From positions 1-15,376 of the forward strand of contig WRAL01000009.1 in NCBI GenBank assembly GCA_009780285.1: a stretch of 15,376 nucleotides of DNA, in the 5' to 3' direction. Within the stretch, counting starts at the first letter, position 1. Every line of letters begins with the position of its first letter. A model generated the notes under the pieces. The model was not told the origin of the DNA and did not search any database. It was given only the letters and a program-made list of their open reading frames with translations. Positions 5,681-14,007 of the stretch are shown here, piece by piece. Made by a program: the position numbers and the translations under genes. The stretch comes from Treponema sp. (GTDB lineage Bacteria; Spirochaetota; Spirochaetia; Treponematales; Breznakiellaceae).

Positions 5681-6889
5681 ATGAACAGAAAAAACTTAGT
5701 AAAAATGGCTTGCCTCTTTTCGCTAGCCTCGGCACTCTTGCTTTCCTGTGCAAGCGTTTCCTGCGCGGCGAATGACGCTGACGCGCTTGTCATACCATTC
5801 GTCATCGAAGACGGCAGAATAATTCTAAACGCTACGGTCGCCAGCGTGGAAGGCCGGTACCTCTGGGACAGCGGCTCGTCGATGTCAATTATTGACGTAC
5901 CCGTTCAAGGGCTGCCTTTCCGGGGAGCGTATCCGACCACGGTTGATGGACTTACAGTCCTTACGTCATTTTACGAGATAAGCGGCGTTCGTTTCGGCGA
6001 TGTTGAGGTAAAAACGCCTTCGTCACTCATTACAAACGTTGAGCTAATCGAGCCTTTTATGAAAGGGTTGGACGGGCTATTAGGCAATGGCATTTTCGAC
6101 GGCTATTGGCTGGAGCTATCTTTTTCAAGAAACGAGATCGTCCTGCACAATGAAATCCCCGCGCGTTTCGCGCGCGCAGCCCGCTTGCCGCTAGCCATGC
6201 TGGAGAACGCGAACTCGATGCTTTTTTTGCCCATAACAATTGACAGCACAGAATATCTTATACTGATTGACACCGGCATGGGTTTTTCGCTCTCTTTTCC
6301 TGTCAGCGTCGCGGACCGCGCTGGCTCGGGCAATTTGACGAGAATCGAATCGATAGGGGAAACCGGGGATTATTACCTTGTTCAGACAAGCCGGATAAAA
6401 TTTATGGACATGGAATTTAGCGATAAATTGATAATGAGCGACTCGGTTGTTCCGGCGCGCTGGGGCGACGGTGGACGCATGCGACATGTGGGAATAGTCG
6501 GCATGGATTTTTTGTCCAACTTCGATCTCCTGCTTGACTACAGAACGCTTGCGGAAAGGCGCAGCGCGGGACTGCGCTACATTTCGCTCGTCCCGCCCGG
6601 CGAAAGGACCTTTGATTGGTTCGGGCCGCTCGACGCGGCGCCAGAGCCCGGCATCATTAACGCGCGATTTACTGACGCCGGGCTTGAAATCATAAGCATC
6701 ATCGTTGACGGCCTTGCCTACGGAGCGCTTGGCCTGCGGGCGGGAAGCGTGATAACTAAAATTAACGGCGAGCCGGCCGGCAATTTTACGCTTGCGCAGC
6801 TGCGCGGCGATCCGCTGTTTTTTCAACGTCTCAGGGATTTTTCGCTTTTGGTCGAAGGCGAGGAAATTATCGTTAGGCTTGCTCCTTAA
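5681..6889 (+). CDS. Lipoprotein with two retropepsin-like aspartyl protease half-domains and a PDZ domain
   Basis: A 402-residue exported protein. An N-terminal basic and hydrophobic stretch ends in the lipobox LLSC, so Cys23 should be lipidated and the protein anchored to a membrane outside the cytoplasm. Two retropepsin-like units follow. The first has LWDSGSS (Asp63) and later GLDGLLGNGIF (129-139). The second has LILIDTGMG (Asp197) and GIVGMDFLSNFDLLLDY (271-287). Each unit carries the Asp-Ser/Thr-Gly catalytic loop and the hydrophobic Gly-rich segment of this fold, so the two could pair within one chain to make one active site. A PDZ-like domain occupies about 331-400 (GLRAGSVITKINGEPAG) and probably binds peptide ends. 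The ATG at 5681 is chosen because promoter, Shine-Dalgarno and signal peptide all agree; an in-frame ATG at 5294 lies in repeat DNA. Envelope protein processing is a reasonable inference, not shown. Confidence 0.8.
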   Translation: MNRKNLVKMACLFSLASALLLSCASVSCAANDADALVIPFVIEDGRIILNATVASVEGRYLWDSGSSMSIIDVPVQGLPFRGAYPTTVDGLTVLTSFYEISGVRFGDVEVKTPSSLITNVELIEPFMKGLDGLLGNGIFDGYWLELSFSRNEIVLHNEIPARFARAARLPLAMLENANSMLFLPITIDSTEYLILIDTGMGFSLSFPVSVADRAGSGNLTRIESIGETGDYYLVQTSRIKFMDMEFSDKLIMSDSVVPARWGDGGRMRHVGIVGMDFLSNFDLLLDYRTLAERRSAGLRYISLVPPGERTFDWFGPLDAAPEPGIINARFTDAGLEIISIIVDGLAYGALGLRAGSVITKINGEPAGNFTLAQLRGDPLFFQRLRDFSLLVEGEEIIVRLAP

Positions 6890-6969
6890 GGGCTAAAGCC
6901 AGGGCGTTCAAGGCCGGCAGAGAGGATCGTGCAACAGGGACAGGGATCGCGGCAGGAGATAACTTTTGA

Positions 6970-7001
6970 GGGGTAAGCCCGCTCGCCCTGGCGCCTACCC
7001 C
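6970..7001. repeat. Short hairpin between convergent genes, possible repeat-family relic
   Basis: GGGGTA at 6970-6975 pairs with TACCCC at 6996-7001, with CGCC/GGCG (6984-6987 and 6990-6993) inside. It overlaps the stop codon of the activase gene on the minus strand. The GGGGTAAGCCC core resembles the GGGGCAAGCCC start of the repeat copies at 150 and 3790, and the preceding ACAGGGATCGCGG resembles bases around 110-127. A T-run is absent on either strand, so it is a weak terminator candidate only. Confidence 0.4.
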
Positions 7002-10000
7002 GCCTTCTTCATACTGCGCGCATTCATTATCATCATTTGCAGGCGGTTTTCGATGTTGGCGAAGCTCGAGTCCGGATCATAGTCAAGGGGCAGCGCCATT
7101 ATTTCCGGATGAATTTCCTTTACCTTTTTGATAATTCCCCTCCCGGCGATATGGTTTGGCAAACATCCAAAGGGCTGAAGCACGACGAAGCAGCGCACGC
7201 CGCGCTCGGCATAGTGAAGGATGTCCGCAGCGATTAAAAACGACTCGCCTGACATTATCGAATGGTGCATAATGTGGTCGGAATATTTGGCCTTTTCGTG
7301 CAGGGTTAGATCCCGCTCGTACAATGGATGGCGCGCGGCGATTCTATCGGCGCTCTTTATCGCCTCGTCCATGAACTTACCGCCGATCTGCGCGTAAACC
7401 TTGTCGCGCAGTTTATGCCGCACCTTGAATTCCTTGATCTCACTTATCGTGTGCTGCAAAAAAAGATGACGATAAATGCCGGACATGCGCGGGTAGATCA
7501 CTTCCATGCCGTTATCCTCAAGATAGCGTTCAATGTTAAGGTTCGATCCTGGGTGAAAAACCAAAAGGTACTCGCCTTGAATAACCACCGGCTCGCGCAG
7601 GCTGGATCGATCGTAAGGAACCTTGCACAGCGCTTCGACGGCCTTCTTGTAAGGCTTGAACGAGCCGGGGATTCCGCGCTTGGCGATGCCAGCGGCGATT
7701 TCGACGAAGGCGTTTTCTACCAGCTCGTCCGTTTCGCCCCTGCGCTTTTCGTAGGGGCGAATCTTTCGGCGCAGAAATTCCAGCGCGTCGGTCTGCACAA
7801 GTCCCCACACGGCCTTCGCGTAAGTCGCCGCGCCGAAATTAAGGCCGGGATGCGCGTCCTTGGAATCGTTTTGATCGGTGGTGATAACCGGAACCTGCGA
7901 AAAGCCGGCCTCATCCAGCGCCTTGCGGGCGAGCGGCAGGTAGTTGGCAAGGCGGCAGTCGCAAAGAACTTTCGCCGTGCCTATAGCGACATTATTTAAA
8001 TCGTATTCTCCGCTTTTAAGCGCAAGAATCGTCTCGCCAATCACGATTTGCGCGGGCAGGCACATGTCGTTGTGCACGTATTTTTTGCCCATCGCGACGG
8101 CCTGCGATCCGCCCAGCGGCAAAGGCACGGCTTTGTGCCCGTCGTTGGAAAGGCAAGCGCTAAGGATAAGGCAAAAGGCGCGGCTTGCGTTGGGAATAAG
8201 CAAAGTTTTTCCACGATCTTCTTTAGTGTATTTAACAGGGTAGGGATCGCGCAATTCCTTTGCGGCCTGCGCCTTGGACTTGCGCCTTGTCGCCACGGTT
8301 TCAAGAAAGGAACGAACGCGTATGCGCAAGGGGCCGGAAACTTCGCTTTCGTCCATTTTGAGGATCAAGGGCGACTTGCCGGAAATCTCGTTCATAAGGT
8401 AGGCCATCTCGTCCGTGTACAAAGCGTCGTGGCCGCATCCAAAGCTAAAAATGTCAACAAGTTCCAAGGCCGGATTCTCGGCCACGAAAATGGCGCCAGA
8501 AAGAAGGCGCGCGTGATTGTTGTTGGTGATCTGTATGCGCGACTTGCGCAGATCTATTTTATTAAGGCCGGGAAGCGAGTCCAGCGTAAGCACGGGAACG
8601 CCGGCGCTGGTAAAAAAGCGCGAAAGGTTGTGGTTTACATGTTCGTCGTACTGATAATGTCGGCCGGCAAGCACCACGGCGAATCCGCCGCTCTGTTCAA
8701 CCTCGGCGATAATTTTTTTGCCACGGGCGATCATCTCATTACTGAATGTTTTTTGCGCTTTTTCGCCCTGCCTGATCGCCGCCAGCGCGGTGTTCTTTGG
8801 AATGCCGAAAGTTTCGTTTACCCACCGGCAAAGCTGGAAATCCTGATCGCGCCTTGAAAACCAGTGGAAAATAGGCGCGTCAAAAGGAATGCCGTGCCTT
8901 CCCTCCGGGTTGTCCGAATGCATAATCGAAAGGGGATAGCCTTTAAGAACCGGGCAAGTAAAGGTGCTCATTTCTTCCATATTATCAGGCGGAAGGCGGT
9001 TGATTTGCGGGAAGAAAATCCTGTCAACGCGGCTTTCGATCAAATCCTGAACATGGCCGTGCGAGAGCTTGGCCGGAAAGCAAACCGTGTCGGACGCGAC
9101 GTATTGAAGGCCGGTTTCGTAAAGCTCGCGCGAGCTTTTACGCGAAACCTTGGTTTTAAAGCCAAGCGCCGCCCAAAATGTTTTCCAAAACGGCATGTTT
9201 CGCCAAAAATCAAGGACGCGCGGGATTCCTATCGTAAGGACGCGCTCCGGAAGAAGCGGCTCGACCGGATAATCCATGAAGAGCAGCTTTTCCCTTTCCC
9301 GTATCATGTCCGGCGCCGCGCTCATTTCCTTGGCAATTTTGTTCGCAGCTTCCCGCGCCGCAGGATCGCGCGGATCGCCTATCACCTGTCCGCGCTCGCA
9401 GCGATTGCCGGTAACCCATGTTTGGCCGTTGGAAAAACGCGCGAGCGCGCGGTTGCAATTGTTCGAGCAAAAAGGGCAAGGGATATTCGCTTCCTGCGTA
9501 TATTCCAGGGTTTCAAGCGCGTCAAAACCGATAAAGCGGGAACTTCCGGCGCCAGCGGCATAGCCTTTTTCCGCGATTTCCCTTTTTGCCAGCAGCGCTA
9601 TTCCAATAGCGCCCATCTCGCCTGAGTACGGCGCGCGTTCCACCGGCTTTTCCAAATACTGTTCGAGCGCGCGAAGCACGGCGTCGTTTTTAAGGGTGCC
9701 GCCCTGCGCTATTATTTTTTCGCCCAATTGCACAGCGCTTGACATGCGAACGACTTTGGTAAAAACATTTTCAACGATTGAGCGACAAAGGCCGGCCATT
9801 ATGTCGTCGGCAAGTTTGCCGTTTTTTTGCTCGGTGATAATAGCCGTGTTCATAAAGACCGTGCAACGGCTACCAAGGTGCGCGGGATTTTTCGCGTTGA
9901 AGGCAGCCTCGGCTATTTTGTCGACGGGAATGTTAAGCGTTTTTGCAAAAGTTTCGAGAAAGGATCCGCAGCCGGAGGAACAAGCCTCGTTTACGGTGAT

Positions 10001-11389
10001 GTTGGTTACCACGCCGTTCGCGATGGTAATCGCTTTCATGTCCTGGCCGCCAATGTCCAGGATAAAGCTGGCCTCCGGCGCGTACTTTTGCGCCGCGGCC
10101 ACATGCGCCACTGTTTCCACGGTATGAAAGTCCGCGCCCAGCGCCCTGTCGAAAAGCATTTCGCCATAGCCAGTGGTTCCCAGCGCCGCTATTTCAAGCT
10201 CCACTTGCGCTTCCCTGTAGCGAGCGCGCATGTCCAAGAGCGCTTGTTTGATAACCTTTAAAGGCTCGCCTTTATTGGGGCCGTAAAAGCTGTCAAAAAC
10301 ATTTTCGTCCTCATCGATAAGCGCAAACTTGGTTGTGGTGGATCCGGCGTCTATTCCAAGGTAGACGCGCAACTTGCGCGGGCTTGCGCCCGGCTGCCGT
10401 TGAGCACGAATAATTTCCGCGCCGCCTTCTATAACGCGCAGTTTATTGCGCGCCTGAAATTCCCTGCGCTCGTCCTCCGTGTCGAAAAAATTCAGATCGT
10501 TTTTGCCCGCGCTTTCCTCGACGTCCTGTATGCGCTCCCGCAAGGCGGCGATCGCTTCCTGCGCGCAAAAATCCTCGCCCTGATCGGCGAACATTTCGCC
10601 GACCGAAAGCGCCGTGCCGTAAGCGACGAAAAGCTCGCCGCTTTGGGGAATAATCGCGTCCCCGCTACCAAGGCCAAGGCGCTCGGCGAAAACCTTTACG
10701 AGAGTAGGGTTAAAGGTAAGCGGACCGCCTTCGAAAACCACCGGCGCGCGTATCTCAAGCCCTTGCGCAAGGCCGCCGATGGTTTGCTTCGCGATCGCGT
10801 GAAAGGTGGAAAGCGCGATGTCTTCCAAAAGCGCGCCTTGATTTAAAAGCGGTTGGATATCGGTTTTCGCGAAAACCCCGCAGCGCCCGGAAATGTCGTA
10901 AACCTGCGTCCCGCGAGCGGCCAGTGCATCGAAGGTTTCGACAGGAACGCGAAGGAGCGTGGCGATTTCGTCGATAAACGCGCCGGTGCCGCCCGCACAG
11001 CTTCCGTTCATGCGCATGTCCGATGCGACAAGCCGGCCGGAAGCGCCATCCTTGTGAAAAAAGATTACCTTCGCGTCCTGTCCGCCAAGCTCAATGGCGA
11101 CGCGGGCGTTGGGATACAGCGAGCGCACGGCGATTGAGTTTGCGACGACTTCCTGCGCGTAATGCGAGCGCGTGGCCTCGGCCATTACCTTTCCGCCGGA
11201 TCCGCAAAAGGCAGCCCTCATGCGTTCTTGTGGGAAAAGCCCGGCTATTTCTCGCAGCAAGGCTCGAACGGTTCCGTTTTGATCGGCGTTATGCCGAAGG
11301 TATTTTGAAAAAACGATTTCGTCAGAATCCGGCCAGATCGCTACGGCCTTTACCGTCGTTGATCCAACATCTATGCCGATGTGCAGCAT
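6995..11389 (-). CDS. Giant acyl-CoA dehydratase activase-like protein (two activase domains plus DUF2229)
   Basis: A 1464-residue protein of the BadF/BadG/HgdC activase superfamily fused to DUF2229 and HgdB-like regions. The first ASKHA ATPase domain (about 1-270) has GIDVGSTTVK at 5-14, GGQD at 102-105 and NGSCAGGTG at 128-136, where Cys131 and Cys170 would help hold the 4Fe-4S cluster shared in the HgdC dimer. The second (about 340-610) has GIDAGSTTTK at 345-354, GGQD at 447-450 and NEACSSGCG at 467-475. A CPFC-x3-C...C cluster follows (Cys638, 641, 645, 664). DUF2229 spans about 720-950, and a Cys-containing dehydratase-like region covers the rest. HgdC proteins use ATP to inject electrons into 2-hydroxyacyl-CoA dehydratases. 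The giant fusions are widespread in anaerobes, but their substrate is not established. No dehydratase gene is nearby. The start lies 5 bases after the radical SAM stop with no strong Shine-Dalgarno, suggesting coupled translation. Confidence 0.88.
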   Translation of the reverse strand: MLHIGIDVGSTTVKAVAIWPDSDEIVFSKYLRHNADQNGTVRALLREIAGLFPQERMRAAFCGSGGKVMAEATRSHYAQEVVANSIAVRSLYPNARVAIELGGQDAKVIFFHKDGASGRLVASDMRMNGSCAGGTGAFIDEIATLLRVPVETFDALAARGTQVYDISGRCGVFAKTDIQPLLNQGALLEDIALSTFHAIAKQTIGGLAQGLEIRAPVVFEGGPLTFNPTLVKVFAERLGLGSGDAIIPQSGELFVAYGTALSVGEMFADQGEDFCAQEAIAALRERIQDVEESAGKNDLNFFDTEDERREFQARNKLRVIEGGAEIIRAQRQPGASPRKLRVYLGIDAGSTTTKFALIDEDENVFDSFYGPNKGEPLKVIKQALLDMRARYREAQVELEIAALGTTGYGEMLFDRALGADFHTVETVAHVAAAQKYAPEASFILDIGGQDMKAITIANGVVTNITVNEACSSGCGSFLETFAKTLNIPVDKIAEAAFNAKNPAHLGSRCTVFMNTAIITEQKNGKLADDIMAGLCRSIVENVFTKVVRMSSAVQLGEKIIAQGGTLKNDAVLRALEQYLEKPVERAPYSGEMGAIGIALLAKREIAEKGYAAGAGSSRFIGFDALETLEYTQEANIPCPFCSNNCNRALARFSNGQTWVTGNRCERGQVIGDPRDPAAREAANKIAKEMSAAPDMIREREKLLFMDYPVEPLLPERVLTIGIPRVLDFWRNMPFWKTFWAALGFKTKVSRKSSRELYETGLQYVASDTVCFPAKLSHGHVQDLIESRVDRIFFPQINRLPPDNMEEMSTFTCPVLKGYPLSIMHSDNPEGRHGIPFDAPIFHWFSRRDQDFQLCRWVNETFGIPKNTALAAIRQGEKAQKTFSNEMIARGKKIIAEVEQSGGFAVVLAGRHYQYDEHVNHNLSRFFTSAGVPVLTLDSLPGLNKIDLRKSRIQITNNNHARLLSGAIFVAENPALELVDIFSFGCGHDALYTDEMAYLMNEISGKSPLILKMDESEVSGPLRIRVRSFLETVATRRKSKAQAAKELRDPYPVKYTKEDRGKTLLIPNASRAFCLILSACLSNDGHKAVPLPLGGSQAVAMGKKYVHNDMCLPAQIVIGETILALKSGEYDLNNVAIGTAKVLCDCRLANYLPLARKALDEAGFSQVPVITTDQNDSKDAHPGLNFGAATYAKAVWGLVQTDALEFLRRKIRPYEKRRGETDELVENAFVEIAAGIAKRGIPGSFKPYKKAVEALCKVPYDRSSLREPVVIQGEYLLVFHPGSNLNIERYLEDNGMEVIYPRMSGIYRHLFLQHTISEIKEFKVRHKLRDKVYAQIGGKFMDEAIKSADRIAARHPLYERDLTLHEKAKYSDHIMHHSIMSGESFLIAADILHYAERGVRCFVVLQPFGCLPNHIAGRGIIKKVKEIHPEIMALPLDYDPDSSFANIENRLQMMIMNARSMKKAG

Positions 11390-11394
11390 TTTGT

Positions 11395-12585
11395 TTAAAA
11401 CCCTTTGATTTTATTCCCAAAAAGCATGTTCTGGTAGCAACGCAGGCAACCGGGAAACATTCCTCTATCGAAGGCCCCAATTTCCTTGCGAAACTTGTTT
11501 GCGCGCTCGCCGTTGTAAATATCCTTAAAGGAATTTTCGGCGACATTGCCAAGGATGTAATCAGGATAATCCGCGCAAAAATGCACGTCCCCATTGTAAT
11601 TAATGTTTGCCTGGCACCAAGGGACAATGCAGCGATCGCGTACCGGCGTTTCAAGATCGTTATAATAAACTTCCACTTTTTCAGGGTTAAGCCTAGGCGC
11701 GGCGATTGTCGTGTGCCGACGCTTCTTGCTCTTTATGTCCTCAAGTATCGCGTGGAATTTTTGCGCGTCTATGCCTAGATTATAGCCTGTGTTGTAGCCT
11801 TCCAGGCAGTCGATGTCGGTGTCGAGCTTGTCGCGCATTACCGCGCGCTGCGCCGCGACTATCGCGTCGTTCGTGTAGGTTCCCATGTTAATAATATGAA
11901 GATCAACGCCAAGTTCGTCTATCGCGTCGGAAAGATTGGCGAGATCCAAGTAATTGCGATTCGTTACTACCGTAACAATTCCAATTACCGGCAACGAGGA
12001 GCCTTGCTTTTTCTTTTCCCGCGCGACGGCCTTAATCCCGGCTATCGCCTTGTCGTAACTGCCGATGCCGCGCTGCGCGTCGTTGGTTTCGCGGAAAGCG
12101 TCCAGCGATACAAAAATCGTGGACCATTTGTCGCGGACGATTTGCTCGGCGTGTTTTTCCATGAGCGTACCGTTTGTGTTGATGCTCAGGTAAAGGCCCT
12201 TCTCGGTTATGTAGCGCGCGAGCGGGAAAAGATCGGGATAGAGAAAAGGCTCGCCGCCCCAGAGATAGATGATCGGGCGCGTGGACGTTATGTCGTCCAC
12301 CACCTTTTTCCAGGATTTAAGCGGCATTATCTTTTTGGCTTCCTCGGACATGCGGCCATGCATCACGCCTTTTTCGCCGTATTGCCCGCACATCACGCAC
12401 CTAAGATTGCACGAGCCGGTGAGCTTGAAATAAATCACCGACAAGTTTTTCATGTGGTTGAAGCATACGTCGCGCCTTTTCAGCGCGCGAATCTTCCACA
12501 TTCTATAGAAAGCCGAAACCAAATTTGCCGATAGCGCGCGGCTCTTTCTTAGAAGAACCGGAACTACGGACACGTTGTTTTTCAT
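11395..12585 (-). CDS. Radical SAM protein with a SPASM-type C-terminal cysteine region
   Basis: A 396-residue enzyme. The radical SAM motif CNLRCVMC (Cys59, 63, 66) binds the 4Fe-4S cluster that cleaves S-adenosylmethionine, and GGEP at 110-113 is the usual SAM-contacting motif. A SPASM-like region near the end has Cys319, Cys324, Cys337, Cys380 and Cys383, in the pattern CxxxxC...C...CxxC, for one or two extra clusters. Such proteins modify peptides or proteins, or act as sulfatase-maturase-like enzymes; the substrate cannot be told from sequence. An N-terminal extension of about 48 residues, basic and partly hydrophobic, precedes the core and is not a clear signal peptide. The start is fixed by AGGAG five bases upstream (CTCCT at 12591-12595 on the plus strand). 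It is the first gene of a two-gene unit with the giant activase. Both need iron-sulfur clusters and low oxygen, which suits an anaerobe. Confidence 0.85.
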   Translation of the reverse strand: MKNNVSVVPVLLRKSRALSANLVSAFYRMWKIRALKRRDVCFNHMKNLSVIYFKLTGSCNLRCVMCGQYGEKGVMHGRMSEEAKKIMPLKSWKKVVDDITSTRPIIYLWGGEPFLYPDLFPLARYITEKGLYLSINTNGTLMEKHAEQIVRDKWSTIFVSLDAFRETNDAQRGIGSYDKAIAGIKAVAREKKKQGSSLPVIGIVTVVTNRNYLDLANLSDAIDELGVDLHIINMGTYTNDAIVAAQRAVMRDKLDTDIDCLEGYNTGYNLGIDAQKFHAILEDIKSKKRRHTTIAAPRLNPEKVEVYYNDLETPVRDRCIVPWCQANINYNGDVHFCADYPDYILGNVAENSFKDIYNGERANKFRKEIGAFDRGMFPGCLRCYQNMLFGNKIKGF

Positions 12586-12599
12586 CGAAGCTCCTGTAA

Positions 12600-12633
12600 G
12601 CGCGGGGGCCTCAAAAGCTCATGCCTCCCGCGC
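12600..12633 (-). promoter_or_regulatory. Stem-loop in the leader of the radical SAM gene
   Basis: GCGCGGG at 12600-12606 on the plus strand pairs with CCCGCGC at 12627-12633, a 7-bp GC stem that ends 4 bases from the Shine-Dalgarno. If transcription begins at the promoter proposed at 12650-12678, this structure occupies most of the leader and could affect translation. Confidence 0.4.
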
Positions 12634-12649
12634 ATGAAAAATCGTCTCA

Positions 12650-12678
12650 GTTGTATCACAAAAAAAACTTTTTGTTAA
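12650..12678 (-). promoter_or_regulatory. Possible promoter of the radical SAM-activase unit
   Basis: On the minus strand TTAACA (12678-12673) is followed after 17 bases by TACAAC (12655-12650). The matches are 5 of 6 and 4 of 6, within the short AT-rich gap after the lipid operon. The spacer contains a run of eight T. Confidence 0.45.
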
Positions 12679-12688
12679 GCCCTCTGAC

Positions 12689-13336
12689 CTAGGCCCGAAA
12701 GCGCAGGATTTCCCAGCCGCGCCTTTTCGCCTCGCGCCTTAGGCGGCTGTCCGGATTTACGGCGACGGCCTTTCCGCAAAATTCCAAAAGCGGAATGTCA
12801 ACGTAGGAATCAGAATAAAAGCATGTTTCGGCGGGGGAAATCCCGTTTTTTTCCATCCATTCCTTAACGACGGCCTTCTTTTTCGGCCCAAAAGGGCTTG
12901 GCCCCAAAAGCCGGCCGGTAGCCGCGCCACCCTGAAACTCAAGCTCGCAGGCAAGCGAGCCTTCAATGCCGAAAAATTCCTCCAAAGGCCGAATCGCGAT
13001 GCCCAGCGACGAAGTGGCGAAAATCACGCGCTCGCCCGAGTCCAGCGCCTCGCGTATCGCCCGCTCCGCTTCCGGGTAGACATCGCGCGAAATGCCGCGC
13101 TCAAAGGCGGCGCGAGCGGCCTTTTCCAGCGCATCCTTTTGCGCGCCGGCAAGAATGCCCACGGCCTTTTCAACGAAATCGAAGTCCGGCCGGCCAAGTT
13201 TGTACTTGATCCACTCGCCGGCAAGCCCGCGCAGATCCCAGGCCCGCGCGATTCCCCTCCCCAGCGCCTCGCGCGCGAAGTGCCTCATGCTGGAGCTTTT
13301 GATCAGGGTGTGATCCACGTCGAAAATGCGGATCAT
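12689..13336 (-). CDS. HAD-IB family phosphatase
   Basis: A 215-residue haloacid dehalogenase-type hydrolase. Motif I is FDVDHT with nucleophile Asp6 and acid/base Asp8. Motif II is FATSS (Thr108/Ser109), motif III uses Lys152-154 in FGPKKKAV, and motif IV is YSDSYVD (Asp176, Asp180). This layout with a helical C1 cap (about 15-95) is that of the HAD-IB subfamily, which includes phosphoserine phosphatase and lipid phosphatases fused to or next to PlsC. The ATG at 13336 overlaps the PlsC stop (ATGA), which fixes the start; the longer upstream frame runs inside PlsC. It is the last gene of the three-gene lipid operon. A role in removing phosphate from a phosphatidate or lysophosphatidate-type lipid is an inference from the neighbours; phosphoserine is the main alternative. 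It ends shortly before the radical SAM promoter. Confidence 0.82.
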   Translation of the reverse strand: MIRIFDVDHTLIKSSSMRHFAREALGRGIARAWDLRGLAGEWIKYKLGRPDFDFVEKAVGILAGAQKDALEKAARAAFERGISRDVYPEAERAIREALDSGERVIFATSSLGIAIRPLEEFFGIEGSLACELEFQGGAATGRLLGPSPFGPKKKAVVKEWMEKNGISPAETCFYSDSYVDIPLLEFCGKAVAVNPDSRLRREAKRRGWEILRFRA

Positions 13337-14007
13337 ATAAATTCCAGCCAGGCGCAAGGAGCCTCGGCGCGGGCCGCGTGCTCGCCGCGCAGCTCCTCCG
13401 GCAAAAGCCGCGCCATTTGGCCCATCACTTCGGCGAGGATCTCCTCGCGCTCGCTTTTGCCCGGCATCGCCGCGCACTTGATCTTAAAGGGCGGCCCGAC
13501 GCGGAAGCGCATTTCCGTTCGTTTAAAGCGGCGGAGGTTTTGCCAGATTTTTTCCCCGCCGCAATGCGCCACAGGCAAAATGGGCGCGTCGGCCTCGATC
13601 GCCAGCTGGATTATGCCGGGCTTTCCCCGGCCGAGAACGCCGTCGCGATTGCGCGTCCCTTCCGGCGCGACGCAGATAAAAAAGCCCTCGGCTATTGCCG
13701 CGCGCGCCTGTTTGAACGACTGCGAAAAAGCGCCGCCACGGTTCAGCGGCACGGCGCCAAAGGAATTGAAGAGAAAGGCAAAAAAGGGGTTTTTCCAGGT
13801 TTCCGCCTTGACCAGGCCGGAAACTTTGGCCGGGTAGCCGTGCGCGGCCAAAATGGGCACTTCCAAGAAGTTGACGTGGTTGAAGGCCACGATCATGGGC
13901 TTGTGCCGGGAAATCGCCTCGGTAAATTCCCGGCTGTCGATTTTGCAAAGCGCGGCGAGCGCGCAGCGAAGCAGGCGGGAAACCACGGCATGGCGAAAAC
14001 GGTTCAC
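13333..14007 (-). CDS. PlsC-family 1-acylglycerol-3-phosphate acyltransferase-like protein
   Basis: A 224-residue LPLAT-fold protein that would transfer a fatty acyl group to a glycerophospholipid at the inner membrane. Motif I is NHVNFLEVP: His44 is followed by Glu49, giving H-x4-E where most PlsC enzymes have H-x4-D. Motif II is GAVPLNR (84-90), motif III is EGTRNRDG (from 116), and the LGRGKPG stretch follows. An N-terminal hydrophobic stretch (VVSRLLRCALAALC) may lie on the membrane. The GTG at 14007 is chosen because it overlaps the stop of the upstream kinase gene (GTGA) and leaves a normal family length; the longer frame runs inside the kinase gene. The product, phosphatidate, is also what a diacylglycerol kinase makes, and the next gene is a phosphatase. 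The Asp-to-Glu change keeps the charge, so activity may be retained or shifted in substrate. Confidence 0.82.
   Translation of the reverse strand: MNRFRHAVVSRLLRCALAALCKIDSREFTEAISRHKPMIVAFNHVNFLEVPILAAHGYPAKVSGLVKAETWKNPFFAFLFNSFGAVPLNRGGAFSQSFKQARAAIAEGFFICVAPEGTRNRDGVLGRGKPGIIQLAIEADAPILPVAHCGGEKIWQNLRRFKRTEMRFRVGPPFKIKCAAMPGKSEREEILAEVMGQMARLLPEELRGEHAARAEAPCAWLEFI

Noticed and set aside
6191..6826. A 211-codon minus-strand frame inside the aspartyl-protease lipoprotein gene
   Set aside because: It lies opposite well-supported catalytic and PDZ sequence. It has no recognisable domain and no ribosome binding site that I can see.
7328..9625. Long plus-strand frames opposite the giant activase (for example 7328-7999, 8048-8857, 8864-9625), and further ones up to 11778
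   Set aside because: They are antisense to a gene with strong motifs throughout, have Arg/Lys-rich low-information translations with no domain, and reflect the GC-rich codon pattern of the minus-strand gene.
11896..12534. Plus-strand frame of 212 codons opposite the radical SAM gene, and similar frames at 13378-14154 and 14094-14960
   Set aside because: All are mirror frames of genes with clear motifs on the minus strand. Their translations are basic and without a family.
13337..13477. N-terminal extension of the HAD phosphatase; likewise 14008-14166 for the acyltransferase
   Set aside because: Both extensions lie inside the upstream gene in another frame. The 4-base overlaps give better starts and normal family lengths.
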